Counted from the first letter of the stretch, positions 8,617-15,349 are shown. The stretch is DNA of 64,000 bases from Pseudaquidulcibacter saccharophilus (GCF_019455445.1 NZ_JAHWUS010000005.1:42792-106791); one strand, 5' to 3'. Notes: a model not told the origin generated them from the sequence alone. A program made the numbers and translations.

Positions 8617-8843
8617 CTGGTTCTATTTTAATCGGCGAAACGTCAAAAAATGCCCGCGAAATATACAGGTTTCAATTAACTGAATATCAGGGGCATAGGC
8701 TCTTTGATTTGCGCATTTATGCCAAGAATAAAAATGGCGAATATGTTGCAACACCAAAGGGCATATCGATCCAAGCGGATAGAATTGAACTGGTTGGCGA
8801 ATTAATCTTGCAGGGTAAAAAATTATTACCCCTTGAAAATTGA
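8613..8843 (+). CDS. PC4/Sub1-like single-strand-binding small protein
   Basis: 76 aa. The central stretch YRFQLTEYQGHRLFDLRIY followed by VATPKGISIQADRIELVGELI matches the layout of bacterial PC4-type (transcriptional coactivator p15) proteins: a short beta-sheet ending in a helix after KKG/PKG. Homologues bind single-stranded DNA or promoter regions. The start overlaps the previous gene (ATGA). A stable hairpin follows at 8850-8872. Likely an accessory to element replication, recombination or gene control. The family call is by pattern only. Confidence 0.65.
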   Translation: MTGSILIGETSKNAREIYRFQLTEYQGHRLFDLRIYAKNKNGEYVATPKGISIQADRIELVGELILQGKKLLPLEN

Positions 8844-8849
8844 TTGATG

Positions 8850-8872
8850 TTCGGGGGTTTAAAGCCCCCGAA
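8850..8872 (+). terminator. Hairpin after the AlpA-wHTH-PC4 operon
   Basis: Perfect 8-bp stem TTCGGGGG / CCCCCGAA with a 7-nt loop immediately downstream of the operon. No long T run follows, so it may attenuate or protect the transcript rather than terminate it fully. Confidence 0.5.
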
Positions 8873-8964
8873 TATACCCGTCAAAAACTGTTCATTTCCG
8901 TGCATTTTTTTTGCTAACTTTTCCTAACATTTTAAGGGCGCGTGAAAAACGCGAATGATGACCC

Positions 8965-9405
8965 ATGTCTAAGAAAAAGATATATAAAAACGGACGTAAC
9001 AAGGACTTTAAAGGCACTTTTACAATGTTGCGTCACGACATTACAAAGTCAGAAGCATGGCTTGCATTAAGAGCCACCGAAAAAGCAATTCTAATTCAAA
9101 TTTGGCTTAGGCTTAACATTGATGAAAGTAACAATGGAAAGATATTGGCAAGCCATAGAGAACTTGCCAAAGAATGCCATATAAGCCGCCCCACAGTCTC
9201 AAAAACAATAGAAAGACTTGAACAAATCGGATTTATCGAAGTCATAAGCAAAGGCACGTTTAATTGTAAACAACGCCTTGCCTCTGAATTTAGGCTTACA
9301 TTTTTCAAATGCCATGCAACGGGTAAATTACCAACAAACGATTGGCGACTTTATGACCCCAAAAAGGTTTTTGATGATGATTTAAACCAATATCAAGACG
9401 AATAA
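8965..9405 (+). CDS. Replication-initiator-like winged-helix protein
   Basis: 146 aa. It opens with a basic stretch, then FTMLRHDITKSEAWLAL, a signature of small alphaproteobacterial plasmid or island initiator-like proteins. A MarR/GntR-type winged helix follows (LASHRELAKECHISRPTVSKTIERLEQIGFI, about residues 58-88). A perfect CGCGT-GAAA(A)-ACGCG hairpin at 8939-8953 lies just upstream and could be an operator or translational control. Two repeat arrays that look like iterons start 33 bp after its stop. The inference is an initiator or copy-control protein acting on the downstream repeats; a plain regulator is the alternative. Confidence 0.65.
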   Translation: MSKKKIYKNGRNKDFKGTFTMLRHDITKSEAWLALRATEKAILIQIWLRLNIDESNNGKILASHRELAKECHISRPTVSKTIERLEQIGFIEVISKGTFNCKQRLASEFRLTFFKCHATGKLPTNDWRLYDPKKVFDDDLNQYQDE

Positions 9406-9437
9406 TAAACCTTACCTATATGGTAATATATAATAGT

Positions 9438-9588
9438 GGTATCTATTCTTTACCCGTGACCTTCCATAATTGGCGTTTACGGGTATCTATTTTTTACCCG
9501 TGACCCCATATTTTGCCATTTTTAAATTTGCACTGGTTCTATTTTTTACCCGTTGTGGCATTTACGGGTATCTATTCTTTACCCGTGA
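9438..9588. repeat. Four iteron-like repeats with TATCTATT...TACCCGT core
   Basis: Copies sit at 9438-9461, 9479-9505, 9535-9555 and 9564-9588. The best copies are inverted repeats ACGGGTA / TACCCGT around CTATTCTT or CTATTTTT; copies 1 and 3 keep mainly the right half. TACCCGT anchors are spaced 44, 52 and 33 bp, close to whole helical turns. The array follows the initiator-like gene and is noncoding, so it is a good candidate for a replication origin or an autoregulated operator cluster. Confidence 0.7.
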
Positions 9589-9830
9589 AATAAATTTTGC
9601 GGTGGAAATGTTGTCATTTGTTGTCTTTTTAGGGACTCGCAAAACGCAAGGTTTTTCACTCGCATTTTGTTATAAATTCCATCTTTTTCCATCATACGCG
9701 AAACAAGAAACCTTTAGCTTGTTTATTGTTCAGGGAATAATAAACCACAGCTTAAAGCGAATAACTTTATTACACACGCGCGCGTATTGTTCGGTTTTTG
9801 AGTAACAACATTTAACAACTGGAGGCTATT

Positions 9831-9971
9831 CACGCGCGCATGTTAGGTGACCTTGACGTCACTTGACAACCGTGAGGCGTTATTAAACGCGCACGCGCGC
9901 ATGTTAGGTGACCTTATCGTTACTTATCAAGCGTGAGGCGTTATTAAACGCGCACGCGCGCACGTTAAGGG
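9831..9971. repeat. 61-bp tandem repeats, 2.3 copies
   Basis: Units start at 9831, 9892 and 9953 (the third is truncated). The two full copies differ at six positions, all in a central block. Each copy carries an internal decamer pair, CTTGAC...CTTGAC in the first and CTTATC...CTTATC in the second, so both half-sites changed together. Flanks keep GTTAGGTGACCTT, GTGAGGCGTTATTAAACGCG and alternating CG runs. The 9589-9830 stretch between the two arrays holds no convincing gene. Confidence 0.8.
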
Positions 9972-10081
9972 CTTTTATAATTAAGAAAACTGTTTTCAAT
10001 GCACGGCAAAATACAAAATTAATTTGACTCTTTTTTAATAATGTTCTTGTTATGTTCTATTGGGGCTGCAATGGGTGAAAC

Positions 10082-10288
10082 ATGAATAATTATGACTATT
10101 GTGTGCTATGGGGCTTGATAAAATCAATTGAACGCATGGGGGCTTTGGAAACAGCCCGCATTTACCAGAATGAACTTGAGCAACATCAAAGCGGGTTCAT
10201 GCCCCGTCCAATATCGCTTTTCCGAATAGAATTATATTCAATCCGTCATGAAATGTTAAACAGCCATGAAACCCGCCTTGCAAGTTGA
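10082..10288 (+). CDS. Small element protein, unknown
   Basis: 68 aa, ATG 10082 after a GC-poor leader with AATGGGTGAAAC upstream. The sequence MNNYDYCVLWGLIKSIERMG and MPRPISLFRIELYSIRHEM reads as a compact helical protein without recognised motifs. Its 3' end overlaps the next gene by 23 bp. It lies in the distal, probably late or regulatory, part of the integrated element. Confidence 0.5.
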   Translation: MNNYDYCVLWGLIKSIERMGALETARIYQNELEQHQSGFMPRPISLFRIELYSIRHEMLNSHETRLAS

Positions 10289-10547
10289 ACATGAGCGGTT
10301 TCGATGTAATCTGGTTCAAATTTGCGGTGGATTCAAAGAGGCAGTGGAAAATAATTCAGATGTCGCGCTAAAATTTTTCTACCCTAATGAACTTTTTGCG
10401 ACACAGAACATTGAAATCCTTGTTGGTAAAATTGACAAAAACTCAAGGTTTAAACTTGCTGAATTAGGGTGGATGGTTTTCCCTAATTACATGACATGGC
10501 AAATCTACAACTTGTTAAACTTAATCCTAAAACAAAGCCCAGATTAG
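10266..10547 (+). CDS. Small element protein, unknown
   Basis: 93 aa in the +1 frame relative to the previous gene, overlapping it by 23 bp. It reads as a helical protein (VQICGGFKEAVENN, then LAELGWMVFPNYMTWQIYNLLNLIL). No family is recognised. It is the last gene before the right-end 20-bp site and attR. The internal start could be a few codons further on, because no strong Shine-Dalgarno is visible at the ATG. Confidence 0.5.
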   Translation: MKPALQVEHERFRCNLVQICGGFKEAVENNSDVALKFFYPNELFATQNIEILVGKIDKNSRFKLAELGWMVFPNYMTWQIYNLLNLILKQSPD

Positions 10548-10566
10548 GCTCTAATTTTAATCTCAA

Positions 10567-10586
10567 GGTGTCTATTTGGTGTCGGA
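10567..10586 (+). repeat. Right-end copy of the 20-bp arm-like site
   Basis: GGTGTCTATTTGGTGTCGGA, differing by one base from each of the two copies at 5581-5600 and 5611-5630. It lies 67 bp inside attR. Suggested to be an integrase or excisionase arm site. Confidence 0.65.
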
Positions 10587-10652
10587 AATTATTTGAAGTT
10601 TTTGCAGCTAAATGCAAACACACCATAATTACTTGTTTTTATTGAGGAAAAA

Positions 10653-10704
10653 TGGTGGGCGCAGCAGGGATTGAACCTGCGACCCCTACAATGTCAATGT
10701 AGTG
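10653..10704. repeat. attR: 52-bp repeat within tRNA-Val
   Basis: Exact copy of 5404-5455. It supplies the anticodon-to-CCA portion of the intact tRNA-Val gene at the right boundary of the element. Confidence 0.92.
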
Positions 10705-10727
10705 CTCTCCCGCTGAGCTATGCGCCC
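10653..10727 (-). tRNA. tRNA-Val(GAC)
   Basis: 75 nt with encoded CCA. The minus strand folds as a cloverleaf: acceptor GGGCGCA/TGCGCCC, D arm GCTC...GAGC, anticodon arm CTACA-TTGACAT-TGTAG with anticodon GAC, a 5-nt variable region, and T arm GCAGG-TTCAATC-CCTGC. The 3' two thirds derive from the integrated element. The gene's own promoter would lie to the right, above 10727. Confidence 0.97.
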
Positions 10728-10800
10728 GTTCAGCGTGGAATGCGTTTATTGAATTATATTTGACATTGCAAGCATTCAAAACATAGAATAATGAAATCAA

Positions 10801-11190
10801 ATGCTTTCACTTTCGCTTTTCCAAATTTCAATTATTGTCGATGATTATGACAAGGCCATTGCCTTTTATCGTGATGTTATGGGCTTTACGCTGCTTGAAG
10901 ATACAATGATTAGCGATACAAAGCGTTGGGTTGCGTTAAGACCCGGCGAAATTGGCGCTCAGATTATTCTCGCAAAAGCATCTGATGAAATGCAAAAAGC
11001 AGCAATTGGCAATCAATTCGGCGGGCGGGTTGGATTATTCCTTAAAACCGATGATTTTGATGCCACATATCAAAAACTTTTGTCTGGCAATGTAAAATTT
11101 CACGAAGCTCCAAGAAATGAAAAATATGGCAAGGTAGTGGTATTCGAGGATATTTACGGCAATAAATGGGACTTGATTGAACCAAAATGA
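10801..11190 (+). CDS. VOC-family protein (glyoxalase/bleomycin-resistance fold)
   Basis: 129 aa with the paired beta-alpha-beta-beta-beta modules of the vicinal oxygen chelate fold. The first module contains ISIIVDDYDKAIAFYRDVMGF; the second ends VVFEDIYGNKWDLIEP, where the final Glu occupies the usual metal-ligand place. The substrate is unknown; single-domain members often act on thiol adducts or serve as resistance proteins. Its stop overlaps the next start (ATGA), so it is translationally coupled to the acetyltransferase. Confidence 0.85.
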   Translation: MLSLSLFQISIIVDDYDKAIAFYRDVMGFTLLEDTMISDTKRWVALRPGEIGAQIILAKASDEMQKAAIGNQFGGRVGLFLKTDDFDATYQKLLSGNVKFHEAPRNEKYGKVVVFEDIYGNKWDLIEPK

Positions 11191-11702
11191 CTAATTTCAT
11201 CATAAGAGATGCCAATATTGGCGACATTGCACAAATCCATGCAATTTATTCCCAATCGGTTATCGAAGATACCGCAAGCTGGGAATATGATCCGCCGACA
11301 TTGCAAGAAATGCAAAGACGTTATGACGCTTTATTATCAGAAAATTTTCCATATCTTGTCGCGGTAAAGGGTGACGAGGTTTTAGGCTATGCCTATGCTG
11401 GGCATTATCGCCCGCGCATTGGGTACAGATTCTGCGTTGAGAATAGCATATATGTCAGCAAAACAAATCAAGGCATTGGGGTTGGCAAAGCACTTTTGAA
11501 ATCATTAGTCAATGAATGTGAAACCCGCGGCTTTACCGAGATTATTGCGGTTATTGGTGACAGCGCAAATACGGCATCAATTGCGCTTCATAAATCTTGT
11601 GGTTTTTACCATGTTGGCCTTTTGCCCAAGGTAGGTTTCAAGTTTAACAAATGGCTAGATAGCGTGTTAATGCAATGCAGCATTGCAAAAGCGAATAAAT
11701 AA
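11187..11702 (+). CDS. GNAT N-acetyltransferase, Pat/MnaT-like
   Basis: 171 aa GNAT enzyme. N-terminal IRDANIGDIAQIHAIYSQSV and the TASWEYDPPT segment are typical of the phosphinothricin/methionine-derivative acetyltransferase group. The acetyl-CoA loop is YVSKTNQGIGVGKALL. C-terminal KSCGFYHVGLLPKVGFKFNKWLDSVLMQ also matches that group. It likely acetylates small amino-acid analogues such as methionine sulfone or sulfoximine (family knowledge). It overlaps the VOC gene by four bases, forming a small operon. Confidence 0.88.
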   Translation: MTNFIIRDANIGDIAQIHAIYSQSVIEDTASWEYDPPTLQEMQRRYDALLSENFPYLVAVKGDEVLGYAYAGHYRPRIGYRFCVENSIYVSKTNQGIGVGKALLKSLVNECETRGFTEIIAVIGDSANTASIALHKSCGFYHVGLLPKVGFKFNKWLDSVLMQCSIAKANK

Positions 11703-11828
11703 AACCGCTCATTTTTGTTGCGGCGCACAATGAATATCTATATGAGACTTTAGTATAAATAAGAATCTCAGGTAAAAATTGTCTCAAGTGAAAAAATTTT
11801 CCGCGCGACAAAGTCTTTAGGGTTTAAA

Positions 11829-11927
11829 ATGACGTACAAAACCAGTCTTTCACGCAAGAGCATTGTTGCAGCCGCATTTTTCACATTTTTGATGGCAATT
11901 GTCGCCTTTAGCGCCAGTATTCATTAA
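11829..11927 (+). CDS. Possible 32-residue membrane peptide
   Basis: ATG 11829 with TTTAGGG upstream encodes a basic N-terminus MTYKTSLSRKS and one hydrophobic segment of about 18 residues, ending in TAA. It has the look of a small single-span membrane protein. No homologue is recognised and it stands alone between the acetyltransferase and the rhodanese gene. Confidence 0.4.
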   Translation: MTYKTSLSRKSIVAAAFFTFLMAIVAFSASIH

Positions 11928-11978
11928 TTTTATTCATTAATTTCGGCATACAATAAGTTTCTGATTTTAAAGCTTTAC

Positions 11979-12008
11979 GCCGCCTCGCCTTATGGTTCGG
12001 CGGCTTTT
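11979..12008. terminator. Hairpin between the small peptide and rhodanese genes
   Basis: GCCGCC / GGCGGC stem (11979-11984 and 11999-12004) with TTTT directly after on the plus strand; it could serve both convergent transcripts. Confidence 0.55.
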
Positions 12009-12010
12009 AT

Positions 12011-12415
12011 CTATTTGGGCATTCCCGCACCTTGCCACGCGGTAATACCGCCGGCAACATTATAAACATCTTTAAAGCCCAATTGTTTGAACGCATCCAT
12101 TGATAAACCACTTCTGTGCCCCGTGCGGCAATAAACAATATATGGTTTCTCTTTTGGCAAGCGTTTCAGATTTTGGGCAAACTCCGGCGATTTAAAATCA
12201 ATATTTACCGCATTCGGAACATGCCCACCCGCAAACTCTTCGGGGGTTCTTACATCAATGATCGTAACTTTTGCATTATTGGCAATAAGCGTATTTGCGC
12301 TTGCGGCATCAATTGTTTTTATGCTTTGTGCTTGCACCATTTCTTGCGGCGCGCATGACGACAACAAAGGCGCACCAATCAGCGCAGCGGCAATAAAAAG
12401 ATTTTTGATTTGCAT
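12011..12415 (-). CDS. Rhodanese-domain lipoprotein
   Basis: 134 aa. A signal peptide with lipobox LLSSC gives a lipidated Cys21, placing the protein in the periplasm or outer membrane. The single rhodanese domain (about residues 32-132) has the VRTPEEFAGGHVPNAVNID entry motif and the active-site loop VYCRTGHRSG with Cys96. Such proteins handle sulfane sulfur or act as thiol redox carriers. Monocistronic, facing the small peptide gene. Confidence 0.9.
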   Translation of the reverse strand: MQIKNLFIAAALIGAPLLSSCAPQEMVQAQSIKTIDAASANTLIANNAKVTIIDVRTPEEFAGGHVPNAVNIDFKSPEFAQNLKRLPKEKPYIVYCRTGHRSGLSMDAFKQLGFKDVYNVAGGITAWQGAGMPK

Positions 12416-12492
12416 AAATGCCTCTCTAACACATTCAATAATTAGAAAATACTAATTATCAATATCACTTAGCGCAAGCAGAGTTTGTGAGA

Positions 12493-12852
12493 TTAAGCAG
12501 CCATAACCTTTTCAACTTCGTTTACAAGATCACGAAGGTGGAATGGTTTTGATAAAACTTTTGCTTGTTGCGGTGCCTGATTAGCAGGGTTTAATGCAAC
12601 GGCCGCAAAACCGGTAATGAACACGATTTTGATATTATTATTTATCTCATTGGCCTTGCGTGCAAGCTCGACACCATCAATACCTGGCATTACAATATCC
12701 GTTAGCAATAAATCATAATTTACCGCTTGAAGCGCATCAAACGCCTGATCGCCATCGGGATAGTCGCTAACATCATGCCCAGCTTTTACCAAAGCATTTG
12801 CAAGAAAGGTGCGAAGGCTGTCATCATCTTCTGCCAATAATATTTTTGCCAC
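12493..12852 (-). CDS. cpdR: Response regulator CpdR
   Basis: 119 aa, a single receiver domain. The acidic pocket EDDD (8-11), phospho-acceptor Asp52 (LLTDIVMPG) and Lys102 (VLSKPFHL) are present. The segment KIVFITGFAAVALNP is characteristic of CpdR, the adaptor that in Caulobacter primes ClpXP for cell-cycle proteolysis when unphosphorylated. Start is GTG 12852 with AGGGG upstream. Divergence from an N-formylglutamate amidohydrolase gene is the usual alphaproteobacterial context and supports the name. Confidence 0.93.
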   Translation of the reverse strand: MAKILLAEDDDSLRTFLANALVKAGHDVSDYPDGDQAFDALQAVNYDLLLTDIVMPGIDGVELARKANEINNNIKIVFITGFAAVALNPANQAPQQAKVLSKPFHLRDLVNEVEKVMAA

Positions 12853-12965
12853 TTATATCCCCTGAAATAAAACCTAGTGCGCGCTATATAGCACGGCTAA
12901 AGTTGACAAATTCTAAAAAACCAATTTCAAAAACAATTAAAGCAAGAGCAAATTACATTATAAAC

Positions 12966-13802
12966 ATGAACACAAGTGAATATTTAGATAGTCAACCGCC
13001 GTTTTTGTGCCATTTTCCGGCACAATTAACGATGCCGCTTTTGCTTTCAAGCCCGCATTCGGGTCATTTTTATCCACGAGAATTTACAGAACAATCGCAA
13101 TATGACACTGAAATATTGCAGAATTTTGAAGATCCATTCGTTGATGAAATATATTCATTTGCAGATAAAACTGGAATTTCATACATAAATGCAAACTATG
13201 CGCGGGCATATGTTGATTTAAACCGCGCACCCGATTCTTTTGATAATTTGTTGTTCAAAGATAATTTAAACCTTAACCCATGCTTGAACACTAAAAACGG
13301 TTATGGTGTTATTCCGCGCCTTATTGCCGCCGACATGCCAATTTATAAGGAAAAACTACACATTGCCGAAGCGCGCAATAGAATCAATTCTGTTTACAAG
13401 CCTTATCACGAGGCAATATCTAATGAATTGGCGCGAATAAAAGCAAAATTTGGCAAGGCAATTCTTATCGATTGCCATTCAATGCCACAAAAAGCCTTGG
13501 GCAAAGATGATATTGATATAATTATCGGTGATTGCTTTGGCGCATCCATAAGCCCACTTTTAAGTGACACTCTTGTACGTCATTTTACCAAACAAGGGCT
13601 AAAAGTTCGCAAAAATCATATTTATTCTGGCGGCTACATTACCAAAACCTATGGAAAGCCAAAAGACAATATTCAGGCCGTGCAAATTGAGATTAATCGC
13701 AAATTATACATGCTGCCTGATAAATATGCGAAATCGCCCCAATTTGATAGCGTTTCTGCCCTTATAGCCAAGGCAATAATTTCATTCATGCAAGAAATTT
13801 AA
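12966..13802 (+). CDS. N-formylglutamate amidohydrolase family protein
   Basis: 278 aa from ATG 12966. Motifs are SSPHSGHFYPREF near the N-terminus, DPFVDEIY, ARAYVDLNRAPD and LIDCHSMPQ, the conserved blocks of the N-formylglutamate amidohydrolase (HutG/FGase) family, which hydrolyses N-formyl-L-glutamate or related amides. No other histidine-utilisation genes are nearby, so the physiological substrate is uncertain. Frames extending upstream to 12798 run into the cpdR promoter and are rejected. It is convergent with the sRNA candidate, whose terminator starts three bases after the stop. Confidence 0.88.
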   Translation: MNTSEYLDSQPPFLCHFPAQLTMPLLLSSPHSGHFYPREFTEQSQYDTEILQNFEDPFVDEIYSFADKTGISYINANYARAYVDLNRAPDSFDNLLFKDNLNLNPCLNTKNGYGVIPRLIAADMPIYKEKLHIAEARNRINSVYKPYHEAISNELARIKAKFGKAILIDCHSMPQKALGKDDIDIIIGDCFGASISPLLSDTLVRHFTKQGLKVRKNHIYSGGYITKTYGKPKDNIQAVQIEINRKLYMLPDKYAKSPQFDSVSALIAKAIISFMQEI

Positions 13803-13804
13803 GC

Positions 13805-13890
13805 AAAAAAAGCCCCGCATGATAGCGGGGCAAATAAAGTTACAAGGGAGGAAACGCCCGAAAAGGGCTAAAGACGCCGAAGCGTCATGA
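13805..13890 (-). ncRNA. Candidate small RNA with CCUCCC anti-SD motif
   Basis: About 86 nt on the minus strand. Three hairpins are readable: GACGC-UUCG-GCGUC (13873-13886), GCCC-UUUUC-GGGC (13856-13868) and a strong terminator GCCCCGC-UAUCAU-GCGGGGC (13812-13831) followed by seven U. Between the second and third lies UUUCCUCCCUUGU, whose CCUCCC is complementary to Shine-Dalgarno sequences, like the CCUCCUCCC sRNAs known from alphaproteobacteria. A promoter with a 17-bp spacer sits exactly upstream. No protein frame fits. Confidence 0.75.
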
Positions 13891-13923
13891 CCTATATATA
13901 CTTCGCAGGCGCAAAATAAGCAA
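13891..13923 (-). promoter_or_regulatory. Promoter of the small RNA
   Basis: -35 TTGCTT (13923-13918), 17-bp spacer, -10 TATATA (13900-13895). The predicted start falls at about 13888-13890, just before the first hairpin. Confidence 0.65.
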
Positions 13924-13978
13924 ATGATTTTTTGCAAGTGCAGCATCCAAAAACGCAATACAAGGCTGTTTTTAATCT

Positions 13979-14087
13979 ATTTGCACAATACAGACCCCTA
14001 AATGACGAATTTTTGTGCAAATATACATCGATATTTGGAAATATTATCCTTTTTGGCTATTTTTTGTGACTGCAATTTACTGCAATT
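13979..14087. promoter_or_regulatory. Repeats upstream of gpmA
   Basis: A 10-bp perfect inverted repeat ATTTGCACAA / TTGTGCAAAT (13979-13988, 14013-14022) and a phased direct repeat ACTGCAATT at 14069-14077 and 14079-14087 lie in the 240-bp leader region of gpmA. They look like operator sites; the regulator is unknown. Confidence 0.4.
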
Positions 14088-14163
14088 AAAATATATCTGC
14101 ACTCGTTTTTATTACATTTTAAGGGTATCAGATGGCTTCTATCTATAAAACTCGGGGAAAAAC

Positions 14164-14883
14164 ATGCCAAAACTTGCATTAATTCGTCATGGACAATCAC
14201 AATGGAATCTTGAAAACCGCTTCACAGGTTGGGTTGATGTCAACCTTACTGAAGAAGGTGAAAAACAAGCAACTAAATCAGGCGAACTTTTGAAAGCAAC
14301 TGGCATAGAATTTTCACAAGCCTTTACATCATTCCAAACCCGCGCAATTCGCACACTTTGGCTTGCATTAACGGCAATGGGCAGATGCTATTTACCGGAA
14401 ACCAAATCTTGGCGCCTTAATGAGCGTCACTATGGTGGTCTTACTGGCCTTGATAAAACCGAAACCGCAAAAAAACATGGCGATGAACAGGTTCGCATTT
14501 GGCGCCGCTCATATGATATTGCGCCGCCACCGCTTGCAAAAGATGATCCAAACCACCCATCACAAGACTTACGTTATAAAGATGTTCCTGCAAATGAGCT
14601 TCCAGATACCGAAAGCCTTAAAACAACATTGGAACGTGTAACCCCGTTTTGGGAATCAGATATCGCACCGGCGCTTAAAGGAGGTAACGTTGTAATTGCG
14701 GCGCATGGCAACAGCCTGCGGGCAATTGTTAAAAACCTTTTTGGTCTTGATGAAGAAGAAATCATGAAGGTGGAAATTCCAACCGGCAACCCGCTTTTGA
14801 TTGATTTGGACGATAATTTAAAACCAATCAGCGCGAAATATCTTGATGAAGCGCGTGCAAACCCATTACCAGCAATTAAATAG
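14164..14883 (+). CDS. gpmA: 2,3-bisphosphoglycerate-dependent phosphoglycerate mutase
   Basis: 239 aa, the normal length of dPGM. The catalytic motif ALIRHGQSQWN places the phospho-accepting His at residue 9. Further family blocks are FTGWVDVNLTEEG, ERHYGGLTGLDK and the second catalytic His in VIAAHGNSLRAI. It interconverts 3- and 2-phosphoglycerate in central glycolysis/gluconeogenesis. ATG 14164 has GGGGAAA upstream. The RibD-type gene follows after 7 bp, so the two may share a transcript. Confidence 0.96.
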   Translation: MPKLALIRHGQSQWNLENRFTGWVDVNLTEEGEKQATKSGELLKATGIEFSQAFTSFQTRAIRTLWLALTAMGRCYLPETKSWRLNERHYGGLTGLDKTETAKKHGDEQVRIWRRSYDIAPPPLAKDDPNHPSQDLRYKDVPANELPDTESLKTTLERVTPFWESDIAPALKGGNVVIAAHGNSLRAIVKNLFGLDEEEIMKVEIPTGNPLLIDLDDNLKPISAKYLDEARANPLPAIK

Positions 14884-14890
14884 GTGAAAA

Positions 14891-15349
14891 ATGGCGCATA
14901 TAATGGATGAATTTTATATGCGTCTCGCCCTTGGGGTTGCCAAAGACGGCGCTGGGCTAACTGGCCCCAACCCCAATGTTGGTTGCGTGATTGTTTTAGA
15001 CGGCAAAATTATTGCCTGCGAAAGAACCGCAGACAGCGGGCGACCACATGCGGAATATAAGGCGGTCGAAACCGCATTTGAAAGCTTTGATGGTATCGAA
15101 GGGTGTGATGTCTATGTCACGCTTGAACCCTGCGCCCATATTTCCGAACGTGGTCCAAATTGTTCGGATGTAATGCTTGATATCAAACCCGCGCGTGTAA
15201 TCATTGCCATGCAAGACCCCGACCCCCGCACCGCCGGCAATGGCATCAAAAAAATGCAAGATGCGGGTATTATTGTCGAAGTTGGTCTTTTGGGCAATGA
15301 GGCCGCAGAACTAATCAAAGACTTTACCGCCCGCTTTGACAAAGCCTAA
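14891..15349 (+). CDS. ribD: Stand-alone RibD-type pyrimidine deaminase domain
   Basis: 152 aa matching only the N-terminal deaminase half of RibD (the full enzyme is about 360 aa). The zinc-binding signature is intact: GRPHAEYKAVE, then VTLEPCAHISERGPNCSDVM. The substrate segment TGPNPNVGCVIVLDG and the MQDPDPRTAGNGIKKMQDAGI region are also RibD-like. The frame ends with TAA where the reductase domain would begin, without a frameshifted remnant downstream. It therefore probably deaminates the riboflavin precursor and relies on a separate reductase, or acts on a related pyrimidine. Its stop overlaps the convergent TonB receptor by four bases. Confidence 0.82.
   Translation: MAHIMDEFYMRLALGVAKDGAGLTGPNPNVGCVIVLDGKIIACERTADSGRPHAEYKAVETAFESFDGIEGCDVYVTLEPCAHISERGPNCSDVMLDIKPARVIIAMQDPDPRTAGNGIKKMQDAGIIVEVGLLGNEAAELIKDFTARFDKA

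Larger units (their letters stand above)
5404..10704. mobile_element. Integrated element of about 5.25 kb in tRNA-Val(GAC)
   Basis: A 52-bp perfect direct repeat (5404-5455 and 10653-10704), identical to the 3' two thirds of a tRNA-Val gene, bounds the block. The intact tRNA lies at the right end and the truncated copy at the left, as expected after site-specific integration that restores the tRNA. One repeat plus interior is 5,249 bp. Contents left to right: integrase, unknown cargo gene, AlpA-like excisionase, winged-helix and PC4-like proteins, replication-initiator-like protein, two repeat arrays and two small genes. No capsid, terminase, relaxase or partition genes are present. This fits a minimal integrative plasmid-like or phage-satellite-like element; which one cannot be decided here. 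Confidence 0.9.

Noticed and set aside
9470..9805. Open frame of 111 codons on the plus strand
   Set aside because: It runs straight through the iteron-like repeats, has low-complexity aromatic composition and no ribosome site.
9438..9971. CRISPR array
   Set aside because: The repeats are few, irregularly spaced and partly palindromic or tandem, without unique spacers of constant length or cas genes.
12798..12965. N-terminal extension of the amidohydrolase
   Set aside because: It would overlap the start of cpdR, and the extension has no family match; ATG 12966 starts the recognisable protein.
13812..13831. Plus-strand terminator of the amidohydrolase gene
   Set aside because: The stem is followed by CAAATAAA, not a T run, on the plus strand; the T run is on the minus strand, fitting the sRNA.
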